Positions 22,918-31,994 of a stretch of 64,000 nucleotides of DNA are shown in pieces. Where the stretch lies: the IMG/VR virus record IMGVR_UViG_3300031215_000009, positions 17,442-81,441 of that record; one strand, written 5' to 3'. The stretch is from a virus. Both the position numbers and the translations under genes were made by a program. The notes beneath the pieces are model-generated. The model did no database searches. It had not been told where the DNA came from and saw nothing but the letters and a program-made list of their open reading frames with translations. Numbering within the stretch: the stretch's first letter is position 1; each line of letters opens with the position of its first letter.

Positions 22918-24240
22918 ATGATAAACACTAATGAATTTGAGAAGATATTTTTACTGTACGCATTGCAAACACCTGTCTATTTAGAACCAGTTGAACAAGG
23001 GTTCTTTTCCGTACCAGAAATAGATTTACTTGCTACCCTATCAAAAAGGTATTACAAGAAATATAAAATTGCACCTACAAAAGATAACTTGTGGATGCTT
23101 ATTTCAACAGGAGAATTAGAACAACGATGTCCTAAAGTATTTTTTGATGAAATATTTAAGAAAAAAATAGAATCTTATGATATTGCTTGGGTAGAAGAAA
23201 CAGCTCAATCGTGGATCAAATGGAAACATTTAGACTCATCTATCATTGATACAGTTGAATATATCAATACTGTAAAGGTTACACCTGAAAATGTTAGTTC
23301 TATTGTTGATGATGTTAAAAATATGATTAATGGTAGAAACAATATTACTTTTGATGATGATTTAGGTTCAGATTTCTTTGATACAAAATCTCACGTTCGT
23401 GACCCACAAGATTTATTAAGTTCTAATTATGATTTCTTAGACAAAAACCTTGGTGGGCACTCTAAAGGAACATTAAATGTTTATGTTGCACCACCAAACA
23501 CAGGAAAATCGTTATTCTTAGCACAAGATGCTGCTAATTATATGAAAGCAGGTAAAAATGTATTGTTTATCTCATTAGAAATGGGAGGACAAAAGGTTCA
23601 TAAAAGAATTGGTTCAGATATTTTCAATATTGCTATGAGTGATTATGATAACAAAGCAGATGATACTGATTTCATGCATCGCAAAATTTCTGAATTCAAA
23701 GCACATAGTATAATTGAACCAGGTGCATTAACAGTAAAGAATTACGAAACAAGTAATGCAACTGCCGATGATATTGATAATTTTATTGGTAAAGTTCAAG
23801 ATATTACAGGATTAGTTTATGATGTTGTAATAGTGGATTATATTAATATCATGAAAGATATTAGAAATCCTAATTCAGAATCAACATACATCAAGATTAA
23901 AAACATTTGTGAAGATTTAAGAGCAGTTGCTCAAAGAAGACATGTAGTTCTTTTAAGTGCAACACAAACTAACAGATGTTTAAGTTTAGATACTAAAGTA
24001 CAAACTAAAGAGGGAGAAATGGAAATATCTAAAATAAAAGAAGGTGACTTTATTATGGGAACAGAAGATTGGGTTAAAGTTACTAAAGTTTACCCAATAG
24101 AAACACTACCTAAAGTATTGAAACTTAAAACCAAATCAGGAAAAGAAATTGTTTGTGGTCATAATCACTTATTCCCAATAGGAGATAAATTAGTAAAAGC
24201 ATCCGACTTAGTAATTGGAGACAAATTAACAAGTAAATAG
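22918..24240 (+). CDS. 41: replicative helicase gp41, N-terminal part, plus intein N-half
   Basis: Start chosen at 22918 (MINTNEFEK), because the ATG at 22891 lies in the terminator tail. Residues 1-353 are a DnaB-family helicase: N-terminal domain, then VYVAPPNTGKSLFLAQ (Walker A), LFISLEMGGQKVHKR (motif H1a region), VVIVDYINIM (Walker B), and LLSATQTNR where the extein stops. Cys-354 starts an 87-residue intein N-half (CLSLDTKVQTKEG, block B CGHNHLF). The missing last 83 helicase residues come from 25478. gp41 unwinds DNA 5'-3' at the fork. Confidence 0.9.
   Translation: MINTNEFEKIFLLYALQTPVYLEPVEQGFFSVPEIDLLATLSKRYYKKYKIAPTKDNLWMLISTGELEQRCPKVFFDEIFKKKIESYDIAWVEETAQSWIKWKHLDSSIIDTVEYINTVKVTPENVSSIVDDVKNMINGRNNITFDDDLGSDFFDTKSHVRDPQDLLSSNYDFLDKNLGGHSKGTLNVYVAPPNTGKSLFLAQDAANYMKAGKNVLFISLEMGGQKVHKRIGSDIFNIAMSDYDNKADDTDFMHRKISEFKAHSIIEPGALTVKNYETSNATADDIDNFIGKVQDITGLVYDVVIVDYINIMKDIRNPNSESTYIKIKNICEDLRAVAQRRHVVLLSATQTNRCLSLDTKVQTKEGEMEISKIKEGDFIMGTEDWVKVTKVYPIETLPKVLKLKTKSGKEIVCGHNHLFPIGDKLVKASDLVIGDKLTSK
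23977..24237 (+). other. split intein N-half (gp41 helicase)
   Basis: 87 residues. Cys1 in CLSLDTKV, block B IVCGHNHLF, LVIGDKL at the end. Same host gene and same kind of site as the gp41 split inteins reported from marine metagenomes. Confidence 0.9.
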
Positions 24241-24299
24241 GTGTTTGTGTTGCAGATAATAGTTTTTGAGTAAATAGTATTGTATAAATGTCATATATT

Positions 24300-25487
24300 A
24301 TGAAATCAAAAACTATTAAAAATAACATACAAAAAATCATAGAGCAAGACAATTATAATAAATCAAATGTCGAAATTAATTTTCGTAGATTGTTAGTATT
24401 CTTTAGATTCTTTGAAAAAAATATTAGATTCGTCCAGATATATCAAACAACAAAGAAACTTCAATTATTAAAAAAACTATATTATATGTTTCAATACAAT
24501 ATAGAAATAGAAACATCTACAAATTTAGATGAAAAATGGACAAATTTATTGTCTTTGTCATCTAAAGATAGTTCATCTATTGAATATCATACTATCATAT
24601 ATGGACAAAAATTAGGTAAGGTTATACAAGAAAACAAATCAAAGAAAACTGCAATTACTGTTAATAATTTTATTAACAAGGTAGGTACTCTTTATAAAAA
24701 TATCGAAGAAGCCAAAGTAGCATATAGAAATAGTAGAAATGGAACAAGTGATGTAAAGTTTAAAGAAAAATTTGGAACGAACTGGAAGGAACACAAACAA
24801 GAGTATTTAGACAGGAAACGACATAAACAATCAGTAGAGTATTTAGGGGAAGATGAATACAATAAAAGAAAAGAATATCACAAATACTATAATACGAAAG
24901 ACGGATATATCAAAAAGCATGGATTTGTAAAGGGATATGGTTTATGGAAAAGTAAAAATAATAATATTAGAAAGTCTAATAAATTATTAACACACAACCG
25001 AGATAATAATAGTTTACCTGCACATATTCAAAGATATGGTATATTCAAAGGTAACCAAATATATAAAAATCTTTGTTCAAAACAAAGACAAATATCAATA
25101 GTAAATGAATCGTATAAATATTTTGGTAAAAATAATGGTGCTATTAGTAAAATATCAATGGTATTATATGATATGTTAATTCCATTTATTGATAATATAG
25201 AATGTGAGTTTAAAATAAATAGATATTATTTTGACTTTAAGATAGGTAAGACTATTATAGAGTTTAATGGTGACTATTGGCACTGCAATCCTATGATTTA
25301 TGAACATGACCAATTAGTAAAATTTCCAAATAGAACAATACCCGCTAATACTAAATGGGAAGAAGATAAAAAGAAAATTAAAGTTGCTAAAGATAATGGA
25401 TATGATGTTATTGTTATTTGGGAAAAAGATTTTAGAAATAATAAACAAAAAGTATTACAACAATTAAAAAGAATATTATGTATTTAG
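24300..25487 (+). CDS. Vsr-like (EDxHD) homing endonuclease in the gp41 gene
   Basis: 395 residues from ATG 24300 (a frame ATG at 24288 adds four). The C-terminal 110 residues are a Vsr-type nuclease: RYYFDFKIGKTIIEFNGDYWHCNP (Asp, then E-F-N-G-D-x-W-H), TKWEEDKKKIKVAKDNGYDVIVIWEKDF, as in very-short-patch repair endonucleases and the homing endonucleases described with fractured genes. The middle holds basic repeats (KKHGFVKGYGLWKSK; RYGIFKGNQIYKN) that likely bind DNA. It lies exactly between the two intein halves and overlaps the C-half start by 10 nt, so it is the probable agent that spreads this locus. Confidence 0.85.
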   Translation: MKSKTIKNNIQKIIEQDNYNKSNVEINFRRLLVFFRFFEKNIRFVQIYQTTKKLQLLKKLYYMFQYNIEIETSTNLDEKWTNLLSLSSKDSSSIEYHTIIYGQKLGKVIQENKSKKTAITVNNFINKVGTLYKNIEEAKVAYRNSRNGTSDVKFKEKFGTNWKEHKQEYLDRKRHKQSVEYLGEDEYNKRKEYHKYYNTKDGYIKKHGFVKGYGLWKSKNNNIRKSNKLLTHNRDNNSLPAHIQRYGIFKGNQIYKNLCSKQRQISIVNESYKYFGKNNGAISKISMVLYDMLIPFIDNIECEFKINRYYFDFKIGKTIIEFNGDYWHCNPMIYEHDQLVKFPNRTIPANTKWEEDKKKIKVAKDNGYDVIVIWEKDFRNNKQKVLQQLKRILCI

Positions 25488-25591
25488 ATGAAATAATAGA
25501 AATAGAAACAATAGACAATATAGATACCGTAGATATTGAAGTATCAGGTAAAGATAGATTATTTTATGCTAATAATATTTTAACTCACAAT
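25478..25591 (+). other. split intein C-half (gp41 helicase)
   Basis: 38 residues. Block F RLFYANNI, block G LTHN, Ser+1. Confidence 0.9.
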
Positions 25592-25843
25592 AGTGGTTTT
25601 GAGAGTTCAAATATTAATATGGGAATGATTGCAGAATCAGCTGGTTTAGCAGCAACTTGTGATACTATCATGGCAATTATTCAAACACCTGATATGAACC
25701 TAGAAGGATTCTATTGGTTGAAACTATTAAAAGTTAGAGATGGTTCCGGTAAAGGAATAAAGTGTAAAATTGATATAGATTATGAATACATGAGATTGCA
25801 CGAAACCAACACGGTATTGTTTGACGATGGTAGTGGTGAATAA
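25478..25843 (+). CDS. 41: intein C-half plus gp41 helicase C-terminus
   Basis: Residues 1-38 are the intein C-half (VDIEVSGKDRLFYANN, ILTHN). Ser+1 begins SGFESSNINMGMIAESAGLAATCD, the C-terminal RecA-core segment that in T4 gp41 follows the QLNR motif, and it ends DDGSGE. Spliced gp41 is about 436 residues. Translation start at 25478 overlaps the end of the endonuclease gene, so the half may be made by coupling. Confidence 0.9.
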   Translation: MYLDEIIEIETIDNIDTVDIEVSGKDRLFYANNILTHNSGFESSNINMGMIAESAGLAATCDTIMAIIQTPDMNLEGFYWLKLLKVRDGSGKGIKCKIDIDYEYMRLHETNTVLFDDGSGE

Positions 25844-25865
25844 AATATTTCAACTAAAAAACACA

Positions 25866-25879
25866 TTTAATAAGTATAA
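25866..25879 (+). promoter_or_regulatory. TTTAATAAGTATAA motif
   Basis: Exact copy of the motif at 15976, 12 nt before the ATG at 25892. Confidence 0.42.
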
Positions 25880-25891
25880 TTAACCAACAAT

Positions 25892-26371
25892 ATGGCAGAA
25901 GATAAAAAACCAACAACAAAACAATCCAACTATTACTTACAAAGTAGGTATGATAATGGAGAACTTAATATAGAACCGATTTCATTTGAACCAGATACTG
26001 GTAGTAGAATGTATTCCGACAATTCACAAGAATCTGTAAATAAAAAAGAAGACTTAGAAGAATTAGATTTACAAATTTCAAACAATTCTATGATTAAAAA
26101 ATTAATTGATGATATTCCATTAGAAAGAACAATTAATTTACCAATAGAAAGTGTTAATAAGATATATGCATTTTGTATGTTGTTATTGAAAAACAATAAA
26201 CGATTATCGAGATTGACAAAAACAGATATGTTTGCATTAATAACAGACTATATCAATCTTAATGAAAAAGAAGAACGTTATTTCTATAAAAATTTATCAA
26301 TTAAGTTTAAAGGTGAATTATTAGATGAATTGAAAAAAGCTAATTTATACAAATCAAATAAATTATTTTAA
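25892..26371 (+). CDS. hypothetical protein after gp41
   Basis: 159 residues. The N-terminal 60 look disordered (KKPTTKQSNYYLQSRYDNG). The C-terminal 95 form a helical domain (KKLIDDIPLERTINLPIESV...AFCMLLLKNNKRLSRLTKTDMFALITDYINLNEKEERYF). It lies between the helicase and gp47/gp46, where T4-type phages carry replication or late-transcription cofactors, but I see no convincing match to gp59, gp61 or gp33. The leader hairpin at 26397 follows its stop. Confidence 0.6.
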   Translation: MAEDKKPTTKQSNYYLQSRYDNGELNIEPISFEPDTGSRMYSDNSQESVNKKEDLEELDLQISNNSMIKKLIDDIPLERTINLPIESVNKIYAFCMLLLKNNKRLSRLTKTDMFALITDYINLNEKEERYFYKNLSIKFKGELLDELKKANLYKSNKLF

Positions 26372-26390
26372 TATGTCAAAAGTATTTTGA

Positions 26391-26459
26391 ATAAATAAAG
26401 AAAGGAACTATTATAGAACTGCAAATTCTAAGTTCCTTTCTTTAAAAATAATTAACTTA
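26391..26459 (+). promoter_or_regulatory. mobile-gene leader, copy 3
   Basis: ATAAATA, then AAAGAAAGGAAC (26397-26408) pairing with GTTCCTTTCTTT (26432-26443), then the same linker ATTAACTTA before ATGTATTTA at 26460. About 85% identical to copy 2 over the leader. Confidence 0.73.
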
Positions 26460-26805
26460 ATGTATTTAATCTCACGAGAATGGAGTATCAGAACTCCATA
26501 TTATTTCTACAAAACAACAAATCTTATTAGCAATAAATTCTACTACGGTAGTGGAACGGATAAAGAAAACTACATTAGTTAAAGACAAAAAAGGAAACAA
26601 ATTTCATATCAGTCCAGATGATACTCGATATATAAGTGGTGAATTATTCGGACACACTAAAGGTGATTGGGTTTGGAATAATAGAATACAAATAAACAAT
26701 ATGATAAAAATAGCGAAAGAGTGGAAAGATTTTTATAGTTTAGTAAAATTATCTGAACTAAAATCACATTTAATAAGTAACAATATTAAATTTGAAAAAT
26801 TATGA
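26460..26805 (+). pseudogene. GIY-YIG homing endonuclease relic (N- and C-ends fused)
   Basis: Frame 1 (26460-26582, 40 codons) reads MYLISREWSIRTPYYFYKTT then NLISNKFYYGSGTDKENYIS: the YYxYKTTNxxxxKxYYG pattern of the GIY-YIG catalytic start, then a stop. Frame 2 (GTG at 26551 to 26805) reads TTLVKDKKGNKFHISPDDTR then YISGELFGHTKG, a C-terminal module seen after GIY-YIG and HNH domains in phage endonucleases. The middle of the gene is deleted and the frame shifted. The final 4 nt overlap the gp47 start. A short protein from the GTG cannot be excluded. Confidence 0.68.
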
Positions 26806-27854
26806 GTAAGGTTTTCGTGTGGTCTGACACTCATTTAGGTGCAAGGTCAAACTCAACAGAGTGGATGGATATAATGGAAGAAGCACATTTCAAATTCATT
26901 ATTCCAACAATAAAAAAACATTTCAAAAAAGGAGACATCATCGTAAATTGCGGTGATGTTTTTGACAATAGAACCTCCGTTAACATTAAATCATTAGACT
27001 TAGGAATAAGGATTTATGAAGAATTAGGTAAAATTGGACCAGTTCACATCATTGCAGGGAATCATGACCTCTATTATAAAACTAATACAGAAGTAACCAG
27101 TTTAGATTCGTTGAAATACATTCCAAATGTAACTGTACACAAAGATGTAAATGTAATAGAACATGACAATCAAAAAATATTAATGATGCCTTGGAGGCGA
27201 GATATTAAAGAAGAAGCAGAAACCTTACAAGATTATCAAATTAATAACAATTGTGACTATGCATTTATGCATGGTACTTTTTCGTTAATCAAATACAACA
27301 AATATGTGAACATACACGAAGACGAAGGAGCTAATCCAAAAAGTGCTGATGGTTACAAAAGAGTTTACACAGGACATATTCATTGGTCACAACAAAAAGG
27401 AAATATCAATGTTGTAGGTACACCTTATCAAATCACTAGAGGAGACTCAGGGAACAATAAAGGGATGTTTATATTAGACCTTGCCACAGGTAAAGATACG
27501 TTCTATGAGAACACTATATCACCTAAATTTATACAGTTTACAATAAATAATATAGATAAAGACCAACTAATGGAAATACACGCATTAAGTAAAAACAACT
27601 TTGTTGATATTAACATTAAAGAAAAGTTATTATCATCAAGTTCATCTAAACTTACAAAAGTATTTCATAAGATTGGAGAACAAACTAGAGTATTAAATAT
27701 TTTCCCAATTGAAGAAGATTATGGGGAAATAGACGAAGACTCATCTACATTAGATGCAAAAGAACTTATTAATAAAGAAATTAACAATAGGTTTCAGGGT
27801 GAAGATAACAAAAAAGCAAGAAAGATTTTTGAAGACTTGTTTAAAGGAATATAA
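26802..27854 (+). CDS. 47: recombination nuclease gp47 (SbcD/Mre11-like)
   Basis: 350 residues (T4 gp47 339). Calcineurin-type metallophosphatase motifs are complete: VWSDTHLGAR (motif I), VNCGDVFDNR (II), IIAGNHDLYY (III), FMHGTF (IV) and YTGHIHW (V). With gp46 it forms the ATP-driven exonuclease that resects DNA ends for recombination-dependent replication and degrades host DNA. It precedes gp46 by 5 nt, the normal operon order. The ATG overlaps the relic upstream. Confidence 0.93.
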   Translation: MSKVFVWSDTHLGARSNSTEWMDIMEEAHFKFIIPTIKKHFKKGDIIVNCGDVFDNRTSVNIKSLDLGIRIYEELGKIGPVHIIAGNHDLYYKTNTEVTSLDSLKYIPNVTVHKDVNVIEHDNQKILMMPWRRDIKEEAETLQDYQINNNCDYAFMHGTFSLIKYNKYVNIHEDEGANPKSADGYKRVYTGHIHWSQQKGNINVVGTPYQITRGDSGNNKGMFILDLATGKDTFYENTISPKFIQFTINNIDKDQLMEIHALSKNNFVDINIKEKLLSSSSSKLTKVFHKIGEQTRVLNIFPIEEDYGEIDEDSSTLDAKELINKEINNRFQGEDNKKARKIFEDLFKGI

Positions 27855-27859
27855 CAATT

Positions 27860-29518
27860 ATGAAATTACTTAAATTAGAATATAAAAACTTTAATTCATA
27901 CGGGAACAAAGTAACTCGAGTTGAATTTAATGATAAAGGTGAAATGATAATGCTTATCGGTCAATCTGGCCATGGTAAATCTACAATTAGAGAAGTTATT
28001 TCATATTTGATTTATGGTAAAGTTCAAGAAAAGAAACTTGGGGATCTCCCCAACAGAGTTAACAAATCTCTTTGGGGAAAAATCACTTTAGGGGCAAAGG
28101 GTTCAATTATAACTATTGAACGTGGTATTGCACCAAAAGTGTTTAATGTATGGATTGACAATGTAGAACAAGAAGTTGCTGGAAATAGTAACATACAGGG
28201 TATAATCGAAGATGATTATATGAAAATTCCACAATCTACATTTGACAATGTTATATCAATTTCTGTTGATAAATTCAAGTCATTCTTGACAATGAAACCA
28301 TCAGACAAAAGAAAAATCTTAGACCAAATCTTTGGTATAATATTCTTTAATAAAATTCACGATTCTTTAAAAGAAAATGTTAAACAATTCAACATTGAAA
28401 TAAAAAACTTAGATGGACAAGCAAGAGTATTACTTGACAATAAGAAATCAATTCAAGATAAGTTGGAAAAGATTGACAAAGATAAATCAAAAGATATTAC
28501 AGATAAATTAGAAGAGGTTGTTTCACAAATAGAAGAATTAAGTACATCTTTAACAGATTTAAACAATAAGTCTGAATTAGTATCTGAAAAGTCTAATTTA
28601 GCCTTTGAAAAAATGACAAAATTGACAAAGACTAAAAATGATTATGCATATAAAATAAAGGATTGTACAGAAAAACTAAAACTTTATGATAATGAAGAAT
28701 GTCCAACTTGTGGATCAGATTTAACCGGGGAAATACATAAGAAATATCAAGAAAAGGTAAAAGAAGATAAGATTGCATTTGAAGCTGAGATTGAAACGAC
28801 TAAAGATGCAATAACTAAAGTAAAACTAGTTACAATCTTGATTGACAATAAGAAACGAGAATTAAATGATTCTATTTTTGACATTAGATTAGGATTAGAT
28901 AAATTACACACAACACAAAACACTTTATTAAAACCTAAAGAAGAAAAAAGTGAATTTGATTCTGTATTACAGAACACTATTAAAAAAATTGATGAAATTC
29001 TATTAAACATAGAAGAAAATAAAAAGAATGAATTTTTATACACTGAATTAGGTAAAATATTTGGTGATGATGGGGTTAAGTTACAAATTACAAGAAACTT
29101 TTTACCAAGTTTTAACAAGTCTATCAATGAGATTAGTAAGAAATTACATTTCCCATATAAAATTGAAATAGATGAAAAGTTTAATAGTAAGTTGTTATAT
29201 ATTGGGGAAGAAATTAATACAAAGACATTAAGTACAGGGGAACGTAAAAAAGCAGATTTTGCTGTGTTAATTTCTTTGATTCATATTATGAAAAGAAACT
29301 ATCCAAATATCAATTTATTATTCTTAGATGAAATATTAGCGTCACTTGATGCTAATTCTATACACGAAGTATTGTCATTGATAAGAACAATTGTAGATGA
29401 ATTGGATTTGAATGTATTTGTTATTAATCATTCAACTCTACCCAAGGAAATGTTTGATTCAGTTTATTCTGTAAATAAAGTAGCAGGATTTAGTGAATTA
29501 GAGATAAATCCTTGTTAG
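27860..29518 (+). CDS. 46: recombination ATPase gp46 (SbcC/Rad50-like)
   Basis: 552 residues (T4 560). Walker A is LIGQSGHGKST (residues 30-40), a long coiled coil interrupted by the zinc hook EECPTCGSDL (CxxC, near residue 283), then the ABC signature LSTGERKKADFA and Walker B LLFLDEILASLDA. It is the SMC-like partner of gp47. The gene pair has no promoter box of its own between the two genes. Confidence 0.93.
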   Translation: MKLLKLEYKNFNSYGNKVTRVEFNDKGEMIMLIGQSGHGKSTIREVISYLIYGKVQEKKLGDLPNRVNKSLWGKITLGAKGSIITIERGIAPKVFNVWIDNVEQEVAGNSNIQGIIEDDYMKIPQSTFDNVISISVDKFKSFLTMKPSDKRKILDQIFGIIFFNKIHDSLKENVKQFNIEIKNLDGQARVLLDNKKSIQDKLEKIDKDKSKDITDKLEEVVSQIEELSTSLTDLNNKSELVSEKSNLAFEKMTKLTKTKNDYAYKIKDCTEKLKLYDNEECPTCGSDLTGEIHKKYQEKVKEDKIAFEAEIETTKDAITKVKLVTILIDNKKRELNDSIFDIRLGLDKLHTTQNTLLKPKEEKSEFDSVLQNTIKKIDEILLNIEENKKNEFLYTELGKIFGDDGVKLQITRNFLPSFNKSINEISKKLHFPYKIEIDEKFNSKLLYIGEEINTKTLSTGERKKADFAVLISLIHIMKRNYPNINLLFLDEILASLDANSIHEVLSLIRTIVDELDLNVFVINHSTLPKEMFDSVYSVNKVAGFSELEINPC

Positions 29519-29529
29519 TTAAATAGACT

Positions 29530-30330
29530 ATGAGCGAAACTTATAACAATTATCAAAACAAGGATGATGTATTATTCCGTAATTTGATAATCGGAACATT
29601 AAATGCAATTGATGATAGAATATTCTGGAATAATGTTATTGATAACAAAAAGACCAAAGTAGAAGTACCAGTAAATTTTACTGTTGCTGGATCAGAAAGG
29701 TTTATGAGTGATATATTTCTAAATTCAGATGAATTAAAATCAGAAGGAAAAGCAACAGGTCTTTATGAAAAGTTTCCAAGAGCGACATTGAGTTTGCAAG
29801 GTATAGGATTACAAGAAGAATATTTAGCGAATAAGTTCAAACGAGCAAATTTCATTAAACAAGAAGGTAATGAAGTCAGAGAATTCAATGCAGAATTTAT
29901 GGAAGCCCCTTTTAAAATGGACTTTGAAATTACTATTCACGTAGATTCCATAGTAGATATTTTTAAATGTATAAATTCGATATTTTCAAACATGTATAAA
30001 AATGTATATTTCTATGTCGATGTGTTTAGTGTGAAGGTACCATGTTATTTTGCAATCCCACCAGATATAAATAAGGAAAGGTTAGTTAACTTTGGTCTAT
30101 CGGATAAAAAAGAAATAAAAATAACATTTCCAATAGAAGTACAAGCAAGTTATCCATTATTCAAAGATAAAACAGAAATTTTTGCAGGAAATAGAATGGA
30201 GAATATAATTGCTAATATTTATACAATTTCCGAAAAACCTAAAGATACTGATTCTGCAGGTCGAAATATCGTAGTTACAAAAGATGTGTGGCCAACTGGA
30301 AATAATTCTGGTTCAACCTACAATGATTAA
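29530..30330 (+). CDS. 15: tail terminator / sheath stabiliser gp15-like
   Basis: 266 residues (T4 gp15 272). The order of segments follows gp15: an N-terminal helix (VLFRNLIIGTLNAIDDRIFW), VEVPVNFTVAGSERFM, PRATLSLQGIGL, then PFKMDFEITIHVDSIVDIFKCINSIF and IKITFPIEVQASYPLF. In T4, gp15 caps the finished tail and joins it to the neck. It starts a run of head and tail genes. The match is by pattern only; another neck or tail-completion protein is the alternative. Confidence 0.58.
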   Translation: MSETYNNYQNKDDVLFRNLIIGTLNAIDDRIFWNNVIDNKKTKVEVPVNFTVAGSERFMSDIFLNSDELKSEGKATGLYEKFPRATLSLQGIGLQEEYLANKFKRANFIKQEGNEVREFNAEFMEAPFKMDFEITIHVDSIVDIFKCINSIFSNMYKNVYFYVDVFSVKVPCYFAIPPDINKERLVNFGLSDKKEIKITFPIEVQASYPLFKDKTEIFAGNRMENIIANIYTISEKPKDTDSAGRNIVVTKDVWPTGNNSGSTYND

Positions 30331-30333
30331 ATA
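30325..30333 (+). promoter_or_regulatory. late-type promoter box
   Basis: GATTAAATA 29 nt before the ATG at 30363, over the end of the upstream gene. Confidence 0.5.
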
Positions 30334-30362
30334 AGTAAATAAGAAAAATAAAATACAATAAA

Positions 30363-31904
30363 ATGAGAATTAACGTTATTGAAAAATTAGGACTATATGA
30401 AAAACTAAAAGGGTTATCTGCAAGTCTTAACGAACACGAAGTATCTCAAACGATTTGCAACAAAGCAATACACGATTTGAAAAGTGGGTTTACCGCAAGT
30501 AAATTTAACTTATACTTAGAACAATTAAAAGAATATGATTGGATTACAGATGTTGAAAGTTTCCTTGAATCAGTTGACACATTTATAAACGAAAACAAAT
30601 ACGGGTTAGAACTTGAAAGAATAATGAACAAATTGGATGGTATTAACACATACGTACCAGTTGTTGAATCAATCAAAAGTTTAGTAGCTCTTGAAGAATC
30701 AGAAATTAAAAACAGTCTTCCATCATTATCAAAATTCAAATTCGAACCAAATGTTAAGAGATTAATAGAAGGTTTCGAAAGAGAAGAGTTTAATGTACAA
30801 ACTACGGCAAAAGCAGAAATTACAAGTTCACCTGTGTCACCTGTTATGCAATTAGAAGAAGGATTTGTATTCACTTCTAAAAGCGGTAACTATATGGTAG
30901 CAAATGACCTTACTAAAGTTGAAAAATTTACAGGTAAAGTTAGTGCTGAATTTGCAAAAGCAAACCAAGCTTTGAATATGTTTACTTACAAAGGTAACAA
31001 CACATTTGAAGCAGTATTACCAAAAGCAACGTTTAAGATTGTTACAAGTGAAAAAGGTAATACAATGACTATCAATGAAAGTGTAATTGAAAACAAAGAA
31101 CAATTATCTAAAGTATTGAAAAACGCAGGATTTATTGATTATACTAATACTAAAGTGAGATCACTTGTTGAATTCATGTATGAAAAAGCAAACGATTTTA
31201 TAGAAATTGATTTTGTTAAATCGGTTGAAACTATCAAAGAAAACTTTGAAGTATTCAAAATGGCAAACAATGAAGTATCTATTTCTAAATTCGATAAAGT
31301 TTCAAGAGGGTTTGTATTAGAATCATTAGACATTGAAGATGTTGAAGAGTTAAGTGAATCATTAAAGAAAAATTATGATTTAGATTTCAATCATGTTCTT
31401 GAAGGATTACACATCAATGTTGATTCTTTAGAGTTTAAAGGATTAGTAGAAGGAATTGATATAACTAAACTTGTTGATATGACTAAAACTGATGAAATTT
31501 ACGCTAAGATTGACGAAGCAGTTGCAAAGTACAACGAATTAAATGTTGAAAATAGAGCAAATGTTGAAGCTGAATTCAAAACTTTATCAGAAATGGAAGA
31601 CACATTAAAGAGTGATGAAGTTCAATTTATCGTTGAAACAAAGAAAGTCTTAGTTGAAAAACTAGATGAAGGTGAGGAGTTAGAGAAGTCTATCGCTATG
31701 TTAAACGAAGAATTAACTACTTTGTTAATAGAAAAGAAAAAGGTTTCCCCAAAGGAAGCAAAAAAAAGATTAGAAGAAATTAGAAAATCTTTAAAAGCGG
31801 AAAACATTAGTTATGGTGAAATTGCAGAACTTGAAGCACTTTCAGCATATATTGAAGATGATGATATAGAACTTAGACAAGCAGCTGGATTACCAGAAAA
31901 TTAG
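30363..31904 (+). CDS. large hypothetical head-region protein
   Basis: 513 residues, acidic, mainly helical, with a beta-rich centre (GFVFTSKSGNYMVANDLTKVEKF) between two helical parts. The C-terminal part (LEKSIAMLNEELTTLLIEKKKVSPKEAKKRLEEIRKSLK) is a coiled coil. There is no signature of an enzyme. Position between tail terminator and gp55/gp4/portal and a late box suggest a virion or prohead-core component. Several (L/V)xE sites could be cut by the gp21 protease, but such sites are common by chance. Confidence 0.6.
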   Translation: MRINVIEKLGLYEKLKGLSASLNEHEVSQTICNKAIHDLKSGFTASKFNLYLEQLKEYDWITDVESFLESVDTFINENKYGLELERIMNKLDGINTYVPVVESIKSLVALEESEIKNSLPSLSKFKFEPNVKRLIEGFEREEFNVQTTAKAEITSSPVSPVMQLEEGFVFTSKSGNYMVANDLTKVEKFTGKVSAEFAKANQALNMFTYKGNNTFEAVLPKATFKIVTSEKGNTMTINESVIENKEQLSKVLKNAGFIDYTNTKVRSLVEFMYEKANDFIEIDFVKSVETIKENFEVFKMANNEVSISKFDKVSRGFVLESLDIEDVEELSESLKKNYDLDFNHVLEGLHINVDSLEFKGLVEGIDITKLVDMTKTDEIYAKIDEAVAKYNELNVENRANVEAEFKTLSEMEDTLKSDEVQFIVETKKVLVEKLDEGEELEKSIAMLNEELTTLLIEKKKVSPKEAKKRLEEIRKSLKAENISYGEIAELEALSAYIEDDDIELRQAAGLPEN

Positions 31905-31949
31905 TATAAATAAAATAAATTACATAAAAAACGTATTTAATATATACAT

Positions 31950-31980
31950 AAAGGGGAAACAATTATGTTTCCCCTTTTTA
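31950..31980 (+). terminator. intrinsic terminator
   Basis: AAAGGGGAAAC (31950-31960) pairs with GTTTCCCCTTT (31967-31977), then T's. An ATG at 31965 lies inside it and is not used as a start here. Confidence 0.83.
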
Positions 31981-31994
31981 AATTTAAGAAATAT

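Noticed and set aside
29519-29525. TTAAATA before the gp15-like gene as promoter
   Set aside because: It ends only 4 nt before the ATG, too close for a promoter with transcript start in front of the codon.
31965-31994. Upstream start for the gp55-like gene
   Set aside because: That ATG lies inside the terminator stem, and the ATG at 31995 gives a start (MSKTKNYLNKKDLL) matching T4 gp55.
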